Below are positions 55,106 to 64,000 of a stretch of DNA of 64,000 bases, in pieces. Numbering within the stretch: the first letter of the stretch is position 1; each line of letters begins with the position of its first letter. This stretch comes from Terrimicrobium sacchariphilum (GTDB lineage: Bacteria; Verrucomicrobiota; Verrucomicrobiia; Chthoniobacterales; Terrimicrobiaceae). The DNA lies in contig NZ_BDCO01000003.1 of assembly GCF_001613545.1 (NCBI RefSeq), positions 124,001-188,000 on the forward strand, written 5' to 3'. The translations under genes were made by a program, and so were the position numbers. A model generated the notes under the pieces. It did not search any database and was not told the DNA's origin. It was given only the letters and a program-made list of their open reading frames with translations.

Positions 55106-56406
55106 GAATCGTGCTTCGTGAGGGTGAGGATACCCCAGCGTCCCGTCGGACCAGAGATGAGACGAGCGCCCTTGCCGTAGGTGAAATACGCCCAGATCCA
55201 TTGGAGGAAGACCGCCGAGCGGTTGCGAAAGCCGATGAGAAAGAGCAGGTGGACGAAAACCCACGCCGCCCATGCCAGCAAGCCGCCGAACTTGAATGAT
55301 CCGATCTGCGCCACGGCCGCGTTGCGTCCGATGGTCGCCATGCTGCCCTTGTCAAAGTAGTTCCAAGGTTCCGTCGGCTCCCGCTGGATGAGGTGCAGGA
55401 TGTTCTTTGCCGCGTGTCGTCCGGCCTGCATCGCGGCCGGGCTGACTCCCGGGACCGGCTTGCCGCCGTCGTACGTCGCGGTGATCATGTCCCCGATGGC
55501 AAAGACGTGCGGATGGCCGGGAATGCTCAGGTCGGCATTGACCTTCACGCGCCCCTGGCGGTCGACTTCGGTACCCAGCATGGCGGCCAGCGGCGATGCC
55601 TTGTTGCCCGCCGCCCAGATGACGGTGCGCGTCGGGATCACGGTCTCGTTCACCTGCACCTCGCCCTCTGAGATGCGCTTCACCGCGCTGTTCACACGCA
55701 CGTCGACGTGCAGGTTTTTCAGCTGGTTCATGGCGCTCTCGGAGAGGGTCGGATCAAAGGTCGGGAGCACGCGCGGCCCGGCTTCGATGAGAATCACCTT
55801 GGCCTCCGCCGGGTTGATGCGGCGAAAGTCCTTGCGAAGAGTGAATCGCGCAAGTTCGGAGATCGCCCCGGCCATTTCCACGCCAGTAGGTCCTGCTCCC
55901 ACCACGACGAAGGTCATGGCGGCTTCGCGCAGCGCGGGGGTCGGTGCCTTCTCCGCCACCTCAAAGGCGAGGAGCACGCGCCGGCGGAGTTCCACCGCGT
56001 CCTCAAGGCTCTTCAAGCCCGGGGCCAGGGGTTCCCAGTCATTGTTGCCAAAATAGTGATGCCGTGCTCCGGCGGCGACGATGAGATAATCGTAGTGAAA
56101 AGTCAGGTCACCTGTGACCACCTCGCGGGTCTCAGGGTGGATTTCCTTCACTTCGTCGAGCACGACGGTGACATTCTCCTGATTCCGCAGGATGGCCCGG
56201 ATCGGCTGGGCAATGTCCGCCGGGGACAGCCCGGCAGTGGCCACCTGGTAGAGGAGGGGTTGAAAGAGATGGTGATTGCTCCGGTCGATGAGGATGATTT
56301 TGACCGGCTTGCCGTCCAGTTCCTTGACGGCCGACAGCCCCCCAAAACCTCCTCCTACGACGACGAGCACGGGGGGGCATGCTTTTTCAGTCGAAGTGAT
56401 ATTCAT
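55102..56406 (-). CDS. ndh: Type II (non-proton-pumping) NADH:quinone oxidoreductase
   Basis: The 434-residue flavoprotein has two dinucleotide-binding motifs: GGGFGGLSAVKEL near residues 17-29 for FAD and VVGAGPTGVEMAGAISELA near 167-185 for NADH. A VIWAAGNKASPLAAMLG stretch lies near 266 and the FAD-contact segment HVFAIGDMI near 301. The C-terminal region has a hydrophobic segment (about 380-400) that can attach it to the membrane. It passes electrons to quinone without pumping protons. It is coupled to the PanE-like gene and divergent from nuoD, 83 bases between starts. Confidence 0.92.
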   Translation of the reverse strand: MNITSTEKACPPVLVVVGGGFGGLSAVKELDGKPVKIILIDRSNHHLFQPLLYQVATAGLSPADIAQPIRAILRNQENVTVVLDEVKEIHPETREVVTGDLTFHYDYLIVAAGARHHYFGNNDWEPLAPGLKSLEDAVELRRRVLLAFEVAEKAPTPALREAAMTFVVVGAGPTGVEMAGAISELARFTLRKDFRRINPAEAKVILIEAGPRVLPTFDPTLSESAMNQLKNLHVDVRVNSAVKRISEGEVQVNETVIPTRTVIWAAGNKASPLAAMLGTEVDRQGRVKVNADLSIPGHPHVFAIGDMITATYDGGKPVPGVSPAAMQAGRHAAKNILHLIQREPTEPWNYFDKGSMATIGRNAAVAQIGSFKFGGLLAWAAWVFVHLLFLIGFRNRSAVFLQWIWAYFTYGKGARLISGPTGRWGILTLTKHDS

Positions 56407-56489
56407 TATTGCGGTATTTCTCTGGTAAGAGTTTCTTTGAATCTCTCACACAAAACGATACTCCGACACGGATAAGGACTTTTTAAAAA

Positions 56490-57737
56490 ATGGCGACGAC
56501 AATTGAACATCCCGATGCTCTTTCCAGGGGCCTTCAGAGTGTGCGTGACGCACAGGAAGTCGGAGAACTGCTCGGCGAGACGCTGACACTGAACATGGGG
56601 CCGTCGCACCCCTCGACTCATGGCGTGCTCCGTATCGTTCTCGACCTCGACGGCGAGGTGATCACCCGCGGCATGCCCGACGTCGGTTACCTGCATCGCG
56701 GCGACGAAAAAATCGCCGAGAACATGCAGTACAACCAGTTCGTTCCCTACACGGACCGTCTGGACTATCTCGCTCCCATCGCCAACAACGTCGCCTACGC
56801 GCTCGCGGTGGAAAAACTCATGGGCTGGGAACTCCCGCCCCGTGGCAAGGCCATCCGCGTGATCTGTTGCGAGCTGGCCCGCATTTCCTCCCACCTTCTC
56901 GGCGTGGGCTGCATGGCGATGGATATCGGCGCCATCACCGTCTTCCTCTACACCTTCACCGAGCGCGAAAAGATCTACAACCTCGTCGAGCTCCTCAGCG
57001 GCGCGCGCTTCACCACGAGCTACACCCGCGTCGGCGGCCAGACGCACGACCTGCCTGAGACTTTCCTTCCGCAGCTCAAGGAGTTCATCCGCACCTTCAA
57101 ACCCGCCCTCGAGGAAACCGACGGTCTGCTCACCCGCAACCGCATCTTCGTCGACCGATGCAAGGACGTCGGTGTGATCTCGAAGGAAGACGCCATCGCC
57201 TACGCGCTCTCCGGCCCGAACCTTCGTGGTTCCGGCATCGATCACGACCTGCGCCGCAAGAATCCCTACCTCGACTACGAGAAATACGACTTTGAAGTTC
57301 CCGTGGGAACCGTGGGCGACAGCTACGACCGCTATCTCGTCCGCATGGAGGAGATGCGCCAGAGCATTCGCATCCTCGAGCAGGTCATCGACAAGCTCCC
57401 GACCGGCCCGATCAACGTCATCGACCCGAAGCAGATGCTCCCGGTCAAGACGGACGTGCTGACGAAGATGGAAGAGCTCATCCACCACTTCATCCGCGTC
57501 ACCGAGGGCGTCGATGCCCCGGCGGGCGAGGTGTACTTCGGCGCGGAAAACCCGAAGGGCGAGCTCGGCTTCTTTATTCACTCCAAGGGCGGCGGCGTTC
57601 CGTACCGCCTCAAGATTCGCAGCCCAAGCTTCGTGAATCTCAGCATCCTTCCCAAGATCCTGCCCGGCCACCTCGTCAGCGACGTCGTGACCATTCTGGG
57701 ATCGTTTGACTTTGTGATGGGCGAGTGCGACCGCTAG
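56490..57737 (+). CDS. nuoD: NADH-quinone oxidoreductase subunit D (complex I)
   Basis: The 415-residue subunit of complex I lies at the membrane-arm junction near the quinone site. Seen: LNMGPSHPSTHGVLRIVL near residues 35-52 with quinone-site His residues, DVGYLHRG near 70, CCELARISSHLLG near 128, and the C-terminal region ending DFVMGECDR. It is full length and separate, not fused to NuoC. It stands alone: no nuoB, nuoC or nuoE neighbours, and a terminator follows directly. Upstream is the divergent ndh gene. Confidence 0.96.
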   Translation: MATTIEHPDALSRGLQSVRDAQEVGELLGETLTLNMGPSHPSTHGVLRIVLDLDGEVITRGMPDVGYLHRGDEKIAENMQYNQFVPYTDRLDYLAPIANNVAYALAVEKLMGWELPPRGKAIRVICCELARISSHLLGVGCMAMDIGAITVFLYTFTEREKIYNLVELLSGARFTTSYTRVGGQTHDLPETFLPQLKEFIRTFKPALEETDGLLTRNRIFVDRCKDVGVISKEDAIAYALSGPNLRGSGIDHDLRRKNPYLDYEKYDFEVPVGTVGDSYDRYLVRMEEMRQSIRILEQVIDKLPTGPINVIDPKQMLPVKTDVLTKMEELIHHFIRVTEGVDAPAGEVYFGAENPKGELGFFIHSKGGGVPYRLKIRSPSFVNLSILPKILPGHLVSDVVTILGSFDFVMGECDR

Positions 57738-57772
57738 CGGCGCGCGACACCTGTTACAACATTGGTGTGTGA

Positions 57773-57811
57773 GGGGCGGTGGACGACGAGTTCACCGCCC
57801 CTGCTCTTTTT
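57773..57811 (+). terminator. Rho-independent terminator of nuoD
   Basis: GGGGCGGTG (57773-57781) pairs perfectly with CACCGCCCC (57793-57801), followed by TGCTCTTTTT. It lies 35 bases after the nuoD stop, before the convergent DUF486 gene. Confidence 0.88.
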
Positions 57812-57841
57812 AACGAGCAGGGCGGAAAGTCCGCTTTTCGC

Positions 57842-58186
57842 CTAGGCGGAGCGGAAGATGAAAAACACCGCTCCGACCATGCAGAGGCCCGCCCAGAGAT
57901 AGTCGAGCTTGATCGGCTGGCCCATGTAGAAGACCGCAAATGGCACAAAGACCGAAAGCGTGATCACCTCCTGCATGATCTTCAACTGCGGCAGGGTGAG
58001 CATGCTGGACCCGATGCGATTGGCCGGGACCTGGAGCATGTACTCAAAGAACGCGATGCCCCAACTCACCAGGATGGCGTAGATGAGCGGCTGCGTCTTC
58101 ATCGTCTTCAGGTGGCCGTACCACGCGAAGGTCATGAAGAGATTCGACAGAATCAGCAGCAGGGTGGTCGTAACAATCGGCGGCAT
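57842..58186 (-). CDS. DUF486/DMT-type small membrane protein
   Basis: The 114-residue product has four hydrophobic segments (about residues 5-22, 33-50, 70-88 and 93-111) with TFAWYGHLK near 20 and the FFEYMLQVPANRIG segment near 46-59, which is the signature of the DUF486 family. The family belongs to the drug/metabolite transporter superfamily by fold. No substrate is known. It lies 45 bases downstream of the HIT gene on the same strand. Confidence 0.88.
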   Translation of the reverse strand: MPPIVTTTLLLILSNLFMTFAWYGHLKTMKTQPLIYAILVSWGIAFFEYMLQVPANRIGSSMLTLPQLKIMQEVITLSVFVPFAVFYMGQPIKLDYLWAGLCMVGAVFFIFRSA

Positions 58187-58231
58187 AAGGAAAGAGAGAC
58201 GCGCCGGGAGGAACAGGCAAGAGGATTTCGC

Positions 58232-58567
58232 CTAGCCTGGAGGCCAGCTGAGCGAATGACCGCCGAGCACATGCACGTGCATGTGCGGCACGGTCTCGCC
58301 GCCATCCACACCCTGGTTAATCGTGATGCGGAAACCATTTTCCAGCCCTTCCTGCTTTGCCACCTTGGCGGCGGTGAGCAGCAAATGACCAAGGAGAGCC
58401 TGATCTTCCGGCTGGGCCTCACCCACGCGTGCAATGGGCTTCTTGGGAATGACCAGCACGTGGACAGGCGCCTGCGGATTGATGTCGCGAATCGCGATGC
58501 TCAGGTCGTCCTCGTAAACGATCTGCGCGGGAATCTCCCGGGCGATGATCTTTTCGAAGAGCGTCAT
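58232..58567 (-). CDS. HIT family (HinT-like) nucleotide-binding protein
   Basis: The 111-residue product is a HinT-type purine nucleoside phosphoramidase. The N-terminus TLFEKIIAREIPAQIVYEDD, the middle HVLVIPKKPI near residues 36-45, and the histidine triad HMHVHVLGG near 95-103, which follows GGETVP, are all intact. It overlaps the preceding ATP-cone-like gene by four bases, so the order nrdR, ATP-cone-like, HIT is translationally coupled. Confidence 0.93.
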   Translation of the reverse strand: MTLFEKIIAREIPAQIVYEDDLSIAIRDINPQAPVHVLVIPKKPIARVGEAQPEDQALLGHLLLTAAKVAKQEGLENGFRITINQGVDGGETVPHMHVHVLGGHSLSWPPG

Positions 58568-59121
58568 GACAGCTGCAACTCCATCTCCTCCTTACGGGCG
58601 GAGACGACTTCCTCGCGGACGAAATTTACGATCTCCTCGAGCAGTCCCGAGCAGTCGCGTCGCCACACCTTGGCCGAGCGGAGCAGCTTCACGCCGCTGT
58701 GGGCGTCGCAGATCTCCAGACGCTGGGCCTTGGCGTCGAGCGCCTCGCGGACGCGGACGCGGAGCAGGTCAAAGAAGGCGAGTTCATACCCGTGGCCGGC
58801 ATTGCGGGCGAGTTCCTCGAGCGAAATGCGCGCAGGTGGCGGGCTGGCGGCGAATTCCCCGGCCACATCGCTGTAGCCGATGACCTGGAGCACGGACTGC
58901 ACCGCCTTTTCCAGGCCGGTGATCGTCACGGTATTTTCGCCGAAATCCTGCTCGAAGTAGCTGGTGACGCTCTCCGTCACATGCGAGGCGAGCCACCACT
59001 TCTTGTACCCGGCCCGCTCGGCCGCCTTGGCCAGCGAGGTGGCGAGCCAGGTGCGTTCGAAATTCATGATGCGGCCATCAGGGAAGCAAACGAGCGGGAG
59101 GTTGTTGCGAAGTGCGATCAT
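58564..59121 (-). CDS. ATP-cone-like protein coupled to nrdR, no zinc ribbon
   Basis: The 185-residue product starts at ATG 59121, overlapping the nrdR stop by four bases. Residues about 8-92 read like an ATP-cone: FPDGRIMNFERTWLATSLAK, then a helix (LASHVTESVTSYFEQ), the ITGLEKAVQSVL helix and IGYSDVAGEF. Over 21 positions beginning DGR, 12 are identical to the ATP-cone of the neighbouring NrdR. Residues about 98-185 form a further alpha/beta region (AFFDLLRVRVREAL, EICDA) of unknown type. I found no CxxC zinc motif. A nucleotide-binding role in ribonucleotide reductase control is inferred. Confidence 0.75.
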   Translation of the reverse strand: MIALRNNLPLVCFPDGRIMNFERTWLATSLAKAAERAGYKKWWLASHVTESVTSYFEQDFGENTVTITGLEKAVQSVLQVIGYSDVAGEFAASPPPARISLEELARNAGHGYELAFFDLLRVRVREALDAKAQRLEICDAHSGVKLLRSAKVWRRDCSGLLEEIVNFVREEVVSARKEEMELQLS

Positions 59122-59609
59122 GCCTTGAAAAGTTCGGGCTGTGCCTGGGTGCGAACGGCGCGTTTTTCGAAGCTCTGGATTTCCTCGATGAAATCCCCGA
59201 TCTCCTGAAACTGCCGGTAAACGGATGCGTATCGCACATAGGCGATGGGATCGAGGAGGTGCAGACGCTCCATCACCTTCGCGCCAATCTCGCGAGTGGG
59301 GATTTCTCGTTTCTGCTCGGCCTCCAGCTCCTGCATGATGTCCTCCACGGCCTTTTCGATGAGATCGAGTCCGATGGGCCGCTTTTCGCACGCTTTGACC
59401 AAGCTGGTTTTCAGCTTGTGACGGTCGAAAGGCTCGTGGCGGCCATCGCGCTTGATGGCGCGCAATTCAATGCGCTCGATTTCCTCGTACGTCGTGTAGC
59501 GTGTCTCGCAATCAAGGCACTCGCGACGGCGTCGAATGCTCGCACCGTCTTTCGACAGCCGGGAATCGATCACTTTATCTTCGAGTGAGCCGCATTTGGG
59601 ACAACGCAT
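59118..59609 (-). CDS. nrdR: Transcriptional repressor NrdR
   Basis: The 163-residue product has the N-terminal zinc ribbon (MRCPKCG ... CLDCETRYTTYE, residues 1-41) and a central ATP-cone (about 50-140, with IKRDGRHEPFDRHKLKTSL). In known systems it binds NrdR boxes upstream of ribonucleotide reductase genes when dATP is bound. No RNR gene is in this window. It is the first gene of a coupled run with the ATP-cone-like and HIT genes. The C-terminal tail of about 15 residues (KRAVRTQAQPELFKA) is longer than in many NrdR proteins. Confidence 0.96.
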   Translation of the reverse strand: MRCPKCGSLEDKVIDSRLSKDGASIRRRRECLDCETRYTTYEEIERIELRAIKRDGRHEPFDRHKLKTSLVKACEKRPIGLDLIEKAVEDIMQELEAEQKREIPTREIGAKVMERLHLLDPIAYVRYASVYRQFQEIGDFIEEIQSFEKRAVRTQAQPELFKA

Positions 59610-59735
59610 TGTGGTCCGTGGAGAATTAAATCTGAATTCACCACAACATCTAGGGATGTCAATCGCAGACTACCCTTCCGAACCCCTCATCGGCGCAAAA
59701 AAGTTCCACGATGGAGAAACGTGTGGAACAAATTT

Positions 59736-60425
59736 TCAGCGACCTTCTTCCATCGGCACTTGCAGGCGATATCCGATGCCGGTTTCCGTGCGCAAACCTT
59801 CCGCCGGGAAGCCGCGCTCCGTGAGCTTCTTGCGCAGGTGGCTCACGTAGACGCGCAGGTACTGGCTCTGCGAGGTTGCGTTGGGTCCCCATACCGTGGC
59901 GAGCAGATGCTTATGCGTGACGATTTTTCCCGCGTGTCGCGCGAGTTCGCGGAGCAGCGAGTATTCCGTGGCGGAGAGGGAAAGCTCCTCGCCATGCACC
60001 CACGCGAGGCGGGCGGCTGCGTCGATGCGCAGCGGACCGCATTCCAGCACGGGATCATTGGCGGGTGTCGCTCGGCGCAAGACCACGCGCAGACGGGCGA
60101 GCAGTTCCGCACTGCTGAAGGGCTTCGTCACATAATCATCCGCCCCGGCGTCGAGCGCCTGCACCTTGTCCTCTTCCGCATCGCGCACGGAGAGAATCAA
60201 TACGGGCAGCAGAGTCCACTCGCGCAGGCGGCGCAACACGGTGACGCCATCAAGGTCGGGCAGGCCAAGATCGAGAATGATCGCATCGGGCTGCCGCGAT
60301 GCAGCCTCCACCAGACCATCCTGCCCGGTCGTTGCTTCCCGGACCTTGTGGCCGACGCCTTCCAGCACGAGGCGAACGAGTCGCCGGATCTGCGGTTCGT
60401 CGTCGATGACGAGGATGTTGCTCAT
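59736..60425 (-). CDS. kdpE: KdpE response regulator
   Basis: The 229-residue OmpR-type regulator has an N-terminal receiver ([12 protein letters not shown] near residues 6-17, phospho-Asp in [10 protein letters not shown] near 51, TKPF near 100) and a C-terminal winged helix (about 130-225, with [22 protein letters not shown]). The KdpD histidine kinase gene precedes it with a four-base overlap. It activates kdp transcription in known systems. It is the last gene of the kdp operon as visible, and its stop leaves 126 bases to the nrdR start. Confidence 0.95.
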   Translation of the reverse strand: MSNILVIDDEPQIRRLVRLVLEGVGHKVREATTGQDGLVEAASRQPDAIILDLGLPDLDGVTVLRRLREWTLLPVLILSVRDAEEDKVQALDAGADDYVTKPFSSAELLARLRVVLRRATPANDPVLECGPLRIDAAARLAWVHGEELSLSATEYSLLRELARHAGKIVTHKHLLATVWGPNATSQSQYLRVYVSHLRKKLTERGFPAEGLRTETGIGYRLQVPMEEGR

Positions 60426-63058
60426 GGCGTGATGAGATTCTCCGCAGATCGCGTCTCGACGGGCAAGCGCAGGATGAAGCGCGCTCCGCCCTCCGCGCGA
60501 TTTTCCGCCGTCACCGTTCCTCCCAGCGCGGCGGCAAATCCGCGCACGATCGACAGGCCAAGCCCCAACCCTTTGGAGGCGGTCGAGGAGCCGCGTCGGA
60601 ATTTCTCAAACACCGCTTCCGGGTTGTCGCCGAGTCCCGGGCCGGAATCGCTCACCGTCAGCCGCAAACCATCGCCTTCCCGGTCCGCGGTGAGCGTGAT
60701 GGGTGCGCCGTTGCCGTGCTGCGCGGCGTTGCGAATGAGATTGGTCAAGATCTCCTCCATCAGTGCAGCGTCGACGCGCGCGAGGGCTGCCCCGGGCGCG
60801 ATGCCGACCGTGATCTCGCAACCGCGCACATCGTCGCTGCCGCGTAGTATCGACTCGTCCACGATCTCGGAAAGGTCGCACCATTCCAGCCGGGGTTGCA
60901 CTCCGCCGGTCTCGATGCGGGTGATGTCGAGGAGATTGCTTACGATGCGGTTGAGTCGGTTGGATGCGATCTGAATCTCTCCCACCAGCGCATGGCGGTC
61001 GCCGATGTCGTTCGAAAGCCCATCCGCCGCCGTCGAGATGGCGGCGAGGGGAGTGCGAAACTCGTGCGACACGCTGTCGAGGAGTGTCTTTTGCAATTCC
61101 CGTGACCGCGCCTCCACTGCGGCGGACTGCGCCTGGCGCAAGAGCTGGTCCCGTTCGCATACCAAGGCGAACTGGGTGGAGAAGGTCTCAACCAGCTGGC
61201 GCTCGGCCAGGGTGAGCGGACGAGTCAGCGGCAGCGAAAGCACGCCGGAGACGCGGTCGCCGTTCTTCAGCGGGAGATGGAAATGTGTGGCCTGCGGCAG
61301 GGTGTTGGTGAATTTGCCCGCGGCTTCGCCATGGCGGAGACACCAATCGGACACGGCGACTTCGTTGGCTTCCAGTTTCGGCCCGGCGGCCTCCGCGAGC
61401 GTGCCATCGTTTTCAAGCGTTACGGTGGCGGAGGTGTTGAGGAGGCTGGAGCAATGCGCGGCGAGGTGCTGGGCTGCGGCGATGGAGCTTTCCGCCGCTG
61501 CGATGTCGCGGCTGAATTCATACAGCGCGACGGCCTGCTGTTCGCGTCGGCGCTCGGCATTCTCCCGTTGGCGCAGGCGGGCATTCAGGTGCCCCATGAC
61601 CAGCGCGACGATGAAATACGTCGCAAAGAGGATCACGTCGTGCGGAGCACGGATGTAGAAGGTGTAGTACGGCTTGATGAAGAGGTAATTCCATGCCAGC
61701 GCCGTGAGTGCTGCCATCGCGATGGTCGGAACGCGCGAGAGCACGGTCGACCCGATGATGACAGAAAGCAGATAAATGAGACCGACCGTGATGTAGCCGA
61801 CGGAATCCCGGATGATCAGCCCGAGCACGGTCGTGGCCAGAACGATCAGTGCGCCGATGCCAAGCTCCCGGGCAAATTTCGGACGCCGGAAATCGGAAAG
61901 ATCAAACCGCCAGCCGCCCGCGCTTTTCTCCGCACGAACGACATAGATGTCGATGTCTCCGCTGCGGCGTATGAGCTTATCCACGAGCGAACCGCCGTGC
62001 AGGAGATCGAGGAGCGGATGATTGAGCGGTTTGCCCACGACGATCTGGGTGACATTGTGCTCGCGGGCGACGCGCAGAAGAGTCTCGGTGACGTCCTCGC
62101 CGCCATAGGTGACGACCTCCGCGCCGAGCGAACGTGCCAGCGCGAGATTGCGCTCCAGGCGCGTGCGTTCCTCATCGGAGAGCGTGCGACCGCTGTCGAT
62201 GAAGGCCGCCATCCAGGTCCCATGCGTGAGGCTGCAAATCCGCCGTGTCCACCGGATGAGGTGACCGGAGAACGGGCTTGGCCCCACGGCGACGAGATAG
62301 CGCTCGTGGGATTTCCATGGCCCGCTGATGCTTTGCGTCCGCAGGTAATCGCGCACGTCGCGATCCGCCCGTTCGGCGGAAATGCGCAGGGCGATTTCGC
62401 GCAGAGCCTTCAGGTTTCCCTCGCGGAAAAAATTGTCGGAGGCGGTGATGGCGCGTTCGCCGAGATAGACTTTTCCTTCGTTGAGCCGTTTGCGCAGTTC
62501 GGCGGGCGAGATGTCGATCAGCTCGAGCTCCGTCGCCTGGTCGAGGAGAGAATCCGGCACGGCCTCCCGCGCGGGCGCGCCAGTGATCTGCGCCACCACA
62601 TCGCGGTAGCTCTCGACATGCTGGACGTTGAGCGTGGTGTAGACGTCGATCCCGGCGGCGAGGATTTCCTCCACATCCTGCCAGCGCTTCGGGTGGCGGG
62701 AACCGGGGGCGTTGGTGTGGGCGAGTTCGTCGATGACGGCGAGCTGCGGGCGCGCGGCAAGCAGGGCGTCGAGGTCGAACTCCTCGATTTGCACGCCGCG
62801 ATGCGCGATCGTCCGGCGCGGGATATGCGGAAGCCCGGTGGTCAGTGCGATCGTCTCGATGCGGCCATGGGTTTCCACATAGCCGATCATCACCCGCACG
62901 CCCTCCTCCTGCCGCTGCTGGACGGCCAGCAGCATGGCGTAGGTCTTGCCCACGCCAGGGCACATGCCGAGGAAGACCTTGAGCCGTCCGCGCGTGCTTT
63001 CCGCCCGGGCGATGCCCGCCAGCAGGGCGTCGGGATCGGGCCGCCGTTCGTCGTTCAC
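60422..63058 (-). CDS. kdpD: KdpD osmosensitive potassium sensor histidine kinase
   Basis: The 878-residue kinase has the N-terminal KdpD domain with an ATP-binding loop [13 protein letters not shown] near residues 30-43 (family usually GAAPGVGKT), a universal-stress-like domain (about 245-375), a DUF4118 membrane block of three to four helices (about 400-490), a GAF-like region, HisKA with [10 protein letters not shown] near 665, and the ATPase domain ([27 protein letters not shown]). It starts at GTG 63058, four bases after the kdpC stop. Confidence 0.95.
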   Translation of the reverse strand: MNDERRPDPDALLAGIARAESTRGRLKVFLGMCPGVGKTYAMLLAVQQRQEEGVRVMIGYVETHGRIETIALTTGLPHIPRRTIAHRGVQIEEFDLDALLAARPQLAVIDELAHTNAPGSRHPKRWQDVEEILAAGIDVYTTLNVQHVESYRDVVAQITGAPAREAVPDSLLDQATELELIDISPAELRKRLNEGKVYLGERAITASDNFFREGNLKALREIALRISAERADRDVRDYLRTQSISGPWKSHERYLVAVGPSPFSGHLIRWTRRICSLTHGTWMAAFIDSGRTLSDEERTRLERNLALARSLGAEVVTYGGEDVTETLLRVAREHNVTQIVVGKPLNHPLLDLLHGGSLVDKLIRRSGDIDIYVVRAEKSAGGWRFDLSDFRRPKFARELGIGALIVLATTVLGLIIRDSVGYITVGLIYLLSVIIGSTVLSRVPTIAMAALTALAWNYLFIKPYYTFYIRAPHDVILFATYFIVALVMGHLNARLRQRENAERRREQQAVALYEFSRDIAAAESSIAAAQHLAAHCSSLLNTSATVTLENDGTLAEAAGPKLEANEVAVSDWCLRHGEAAGKFTNTLPQATHFHLPLKNGDRVSGVLSLPLTRPLTLAERQLVETFSTQFALVCERDQLLRQAQSAAVEARSRELQKTLLDSVSHEFRTPLAAISTAADGLSNDIGDRHALVGEIQIASNRLNRIVSNLLDITRIETGGVQPRLEWCDLSEIVDESILRGSDDVRGCEITVGIAPGAALARVDAALMEEILTNLIRNAAQHGNGAPITLTADREGDGLRLTVSDSGPGLGDNPEAVFEKFRRGSSTASKGLGLGLSIVRGFAAALGGTVTAENRAEGGARFILRLPVETRSAENLITP

Positions 63059-63062
63059 GCCG

Positions 63063-63614
63063 CTATCTTAGCGCATCCAGCGCGCGATTCAGCACCAAAA
63101 CATTCACCCGCGACTGACCGAGGAAGCCGAACTGCGGGCCTTCGGTGGCCGTCGCGACGACGCGCCGGATGGCCTCCGGCGGGAGCTGGCGGGCGGCAGC
63201 CACACGCGCAACCTGATACTCTGCCGCCTCGGGGGAAATGTGCGGGTCCAGCCCGCTGCCCGAGGCGTAGAGAAGGTCTGACGGCGCGTTGGGCCCGATG
63301 GCGGCGCGGCGCTCCTCCACGCCTGCCGCCAGCTTCGCGCTGGTGAACCCCTGGTTGCTGGCCCCGGAGGGCACGGTTCCGTAATCGGAGGCCGACGGAC
63401 GCGGCCAGAAGTATTTCGGCGCGGTGAATTTCTGCGCGAGCAGCGCCGACCCGGCTGGCTGCGTGGCGGGGCCGACGAGGCTGCCATTCGCTGCGTGCGG
63501 AAAGAGCGCCTGGGCAACGCCGGTCATGGCCAGCGGGTAGGCGAGGCCGGTGAGCACAGTGAAGACCACGATGGCCCGGAGCGAGACGAGATAATCAGTG
63601 AGGATGGTTTTCAT
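63063..63614 (-). CDS. kdpC: Potassium-transporting ATPase KdpC subunit
   Basis: The 183-residue product has one N-terminal membrane segment (about residues 10-32, with [18 protein letters not shown]) and an extracytoplasmic domain with the GSALLAQKF segment near 56, [11 protein letters not shown] near 69-79, and the C-terminal [21 protein letters not shown]. It stabilises the KdpA/KdpB complex. It sits between kdpB and kdpD in the usual order, 4 bases after the kdpB stop. Confidence 0.96.
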   Translation of the reverse strand: MKTILTDYLVSLRAIVVFTVLTGLAYPLAMTGVAQALFPHAANGSLVGPATQPAGSALLAQKFTAPKYFWPRPSASDYGTVPSGASNQGFTSAKLAAGVEERRAAIGPNAPSDLLYASGSGLDPHISPEAAEYQVARVAAARQLPPEAIRRVVATATEGPQFGFLGQSRVNVLVLNRALDALR

Positions 63615-63618
63615 GGGA

Positions 63619-64000
63619 TCAGGCGAGGTGAAGGGTCACGAGCAGCATGTCGATTAGCTTGATGCCGATAAACGGGGCGATGACGCCGCCGAGGCCGTAG
63701 ATGATGATGTTGCGCAGGAGCACCTGCGACGCTCCCGTGGCTCGGTAGGCCACGCCGCGCAGGGCCAGCGGAATGAGCGCGATGATGATGAGAGCGTTGA
63801 AGATCACCGCACTCAGGATCGCGCTCTCAGGCGAATGCAGGCCCATGATGTTCAGGGCAGCGAGCGGACCGGGCGCGCCGGGTTTCAAGGCATACAGAGT
63901 CGCAAACATCGCAGGCAGGATGGCGAAATACTTCGCCACATCGTTCGCGATGCTGAAGGTGGTCAGCGCGCCGCGCGTCATGAGGAGCTGCTTGCCGATC
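63619..64000 (-). CDS. kdpB: Potassium-transporting ATPase ATP-binding subunit KdpB, C-terminal part
   Basis: The frame continues past the right edge of the window, so only about the last 127 residues are seen. They start [27 protein letters not shown], the highly conserved KdpB region, and include [34 protein letters not shown] and [18 protein letters not shown] with three membrane segments. The P-type ATPase phosphorylation site lies outside the window. It precedes kdpC, giving kdpB-C-D-E. Confidence 0.96.
   Translation of the reverse strand, partial: IGKQLLMTRGALTTFSIANDVAKYFAILPAMFATLYALKPGAPGPLAALNIMGLHSPESAILSAVIFNALIIIALIPLALRGVAYRATGASQVLLRNIIIYGLGGVIAPFIGIKLIDMLLVTLHLA

Noticed and set aside
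61277-63346. Plus-strand open frame of 689 codons opposite kdpD and kdpC
   Set aside because: Both minus-strand genes are complete with full motifs; the antisense product shows no domain.

Overview
The window reads as ordinary chromosome of a Gram-negative, high-GC (about 60%, estimated by eye) bacterium, probably a member of the Verrucomicrobiota (Spartobacteria/Terrimicrobium-like). That assignment is an inference. It rests on gene content: futalosine-pathway MqnD, an NfeD/FloA locus, LptF/G-type permease, an AURKAIP1/COX24-type 34-residue protein, and several small conserved-looking proteins I cannot place in better known phyla. No phage, transposase, integrase or CRISPR array was seen. 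Coding density is very high, with many 4-base ATGA overlaps, so most genes sit in translationally coupled operons.

Layout. 1-3 kb: end of a hybrid histidine kinase, a YajQ-family protein, and divergent pyrF/ispE. 3-9.2 kb (minus strand): TonB-like/OmpA chimera, glnD and a double-FtsX permease, each overlapping the next by 4 bases. 9.3-12.7 kb (plus): DUF2062 protein, hisG, a 34-codon ribosomal-type gene, and a TPR protein. 12.7-17.1 kb (minus): hisC-mnmE-pyrD-mqnD. 17.1-19 kb: phosphodiesterase, a REPIN-like repeat, a small unknown gene, tRNA-Leu(GAG), rplU-rpmA with terminator. 19-23.3 kb: secreted protein with a duplicated domain and a membrane hybrid kinase. 23.4-29.1 kb (minus): glpF-glpK-glpD followed by an oligopeptide-type permease pair. 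29.2-32 kb: Gfo/Idh/MocA oxidoreductase, then a GAF-SpoIIE phosphatase/RsbW-like kinase pair. 32.1-35 kb (plus): PepSY-like secreted protein, NfeD, FloA, membrane-anchored unknown. 35.2-39.3 kb (minus): ilvNC and accBC. 39.4-43.3 kb (plus): secG-panC-nadB-aroE. 43.3-46.4 kb: a second REPIN-like repeat, then rbfA-nrnA-truB-ribF (minus). 46.5-51.8 kb: DUF4230-like protein and a DinG helicase (minus), LptF/G-type permease, unknown and dusB (plus). 52-54.1 kb (minus): ECF sigma factor, single-span membrane protein and a degenerate HtrA-PDZ protein. 54.2-57.7 kb: panE-like and ndh (minus), solitary nuoD (plus). 57.8-59.6 kb (minus): nrdR, a second ATP-cone-like protein, a HIT protein and a DUF486 membrane protein. 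59.7-64 kb (minus): kdpB(partial)-kdpC-kdpD-kdpE.

Most genes are housekeeping. The parts most worth a second look are (i) the sigma factor/membrane protein/HtrA operon at 52.0-54.1 kb, laid out like rpoE-rseA or algU-mucA-mucD but with all three catalytic positions of the protease replaced; (ii) a protein translationally coupled to NrdR that carries an NrdR-like ATP-cone sequence but no zinc ribbon; (iii) two REPIN-like inverted GTAG-palindrome pairs, one of which fills the whole gap between aroE and ribF and supplies both stop codons; and (iv) an inner-membrane-anchored TonB-like/OmpA chimera coupled to glnD.
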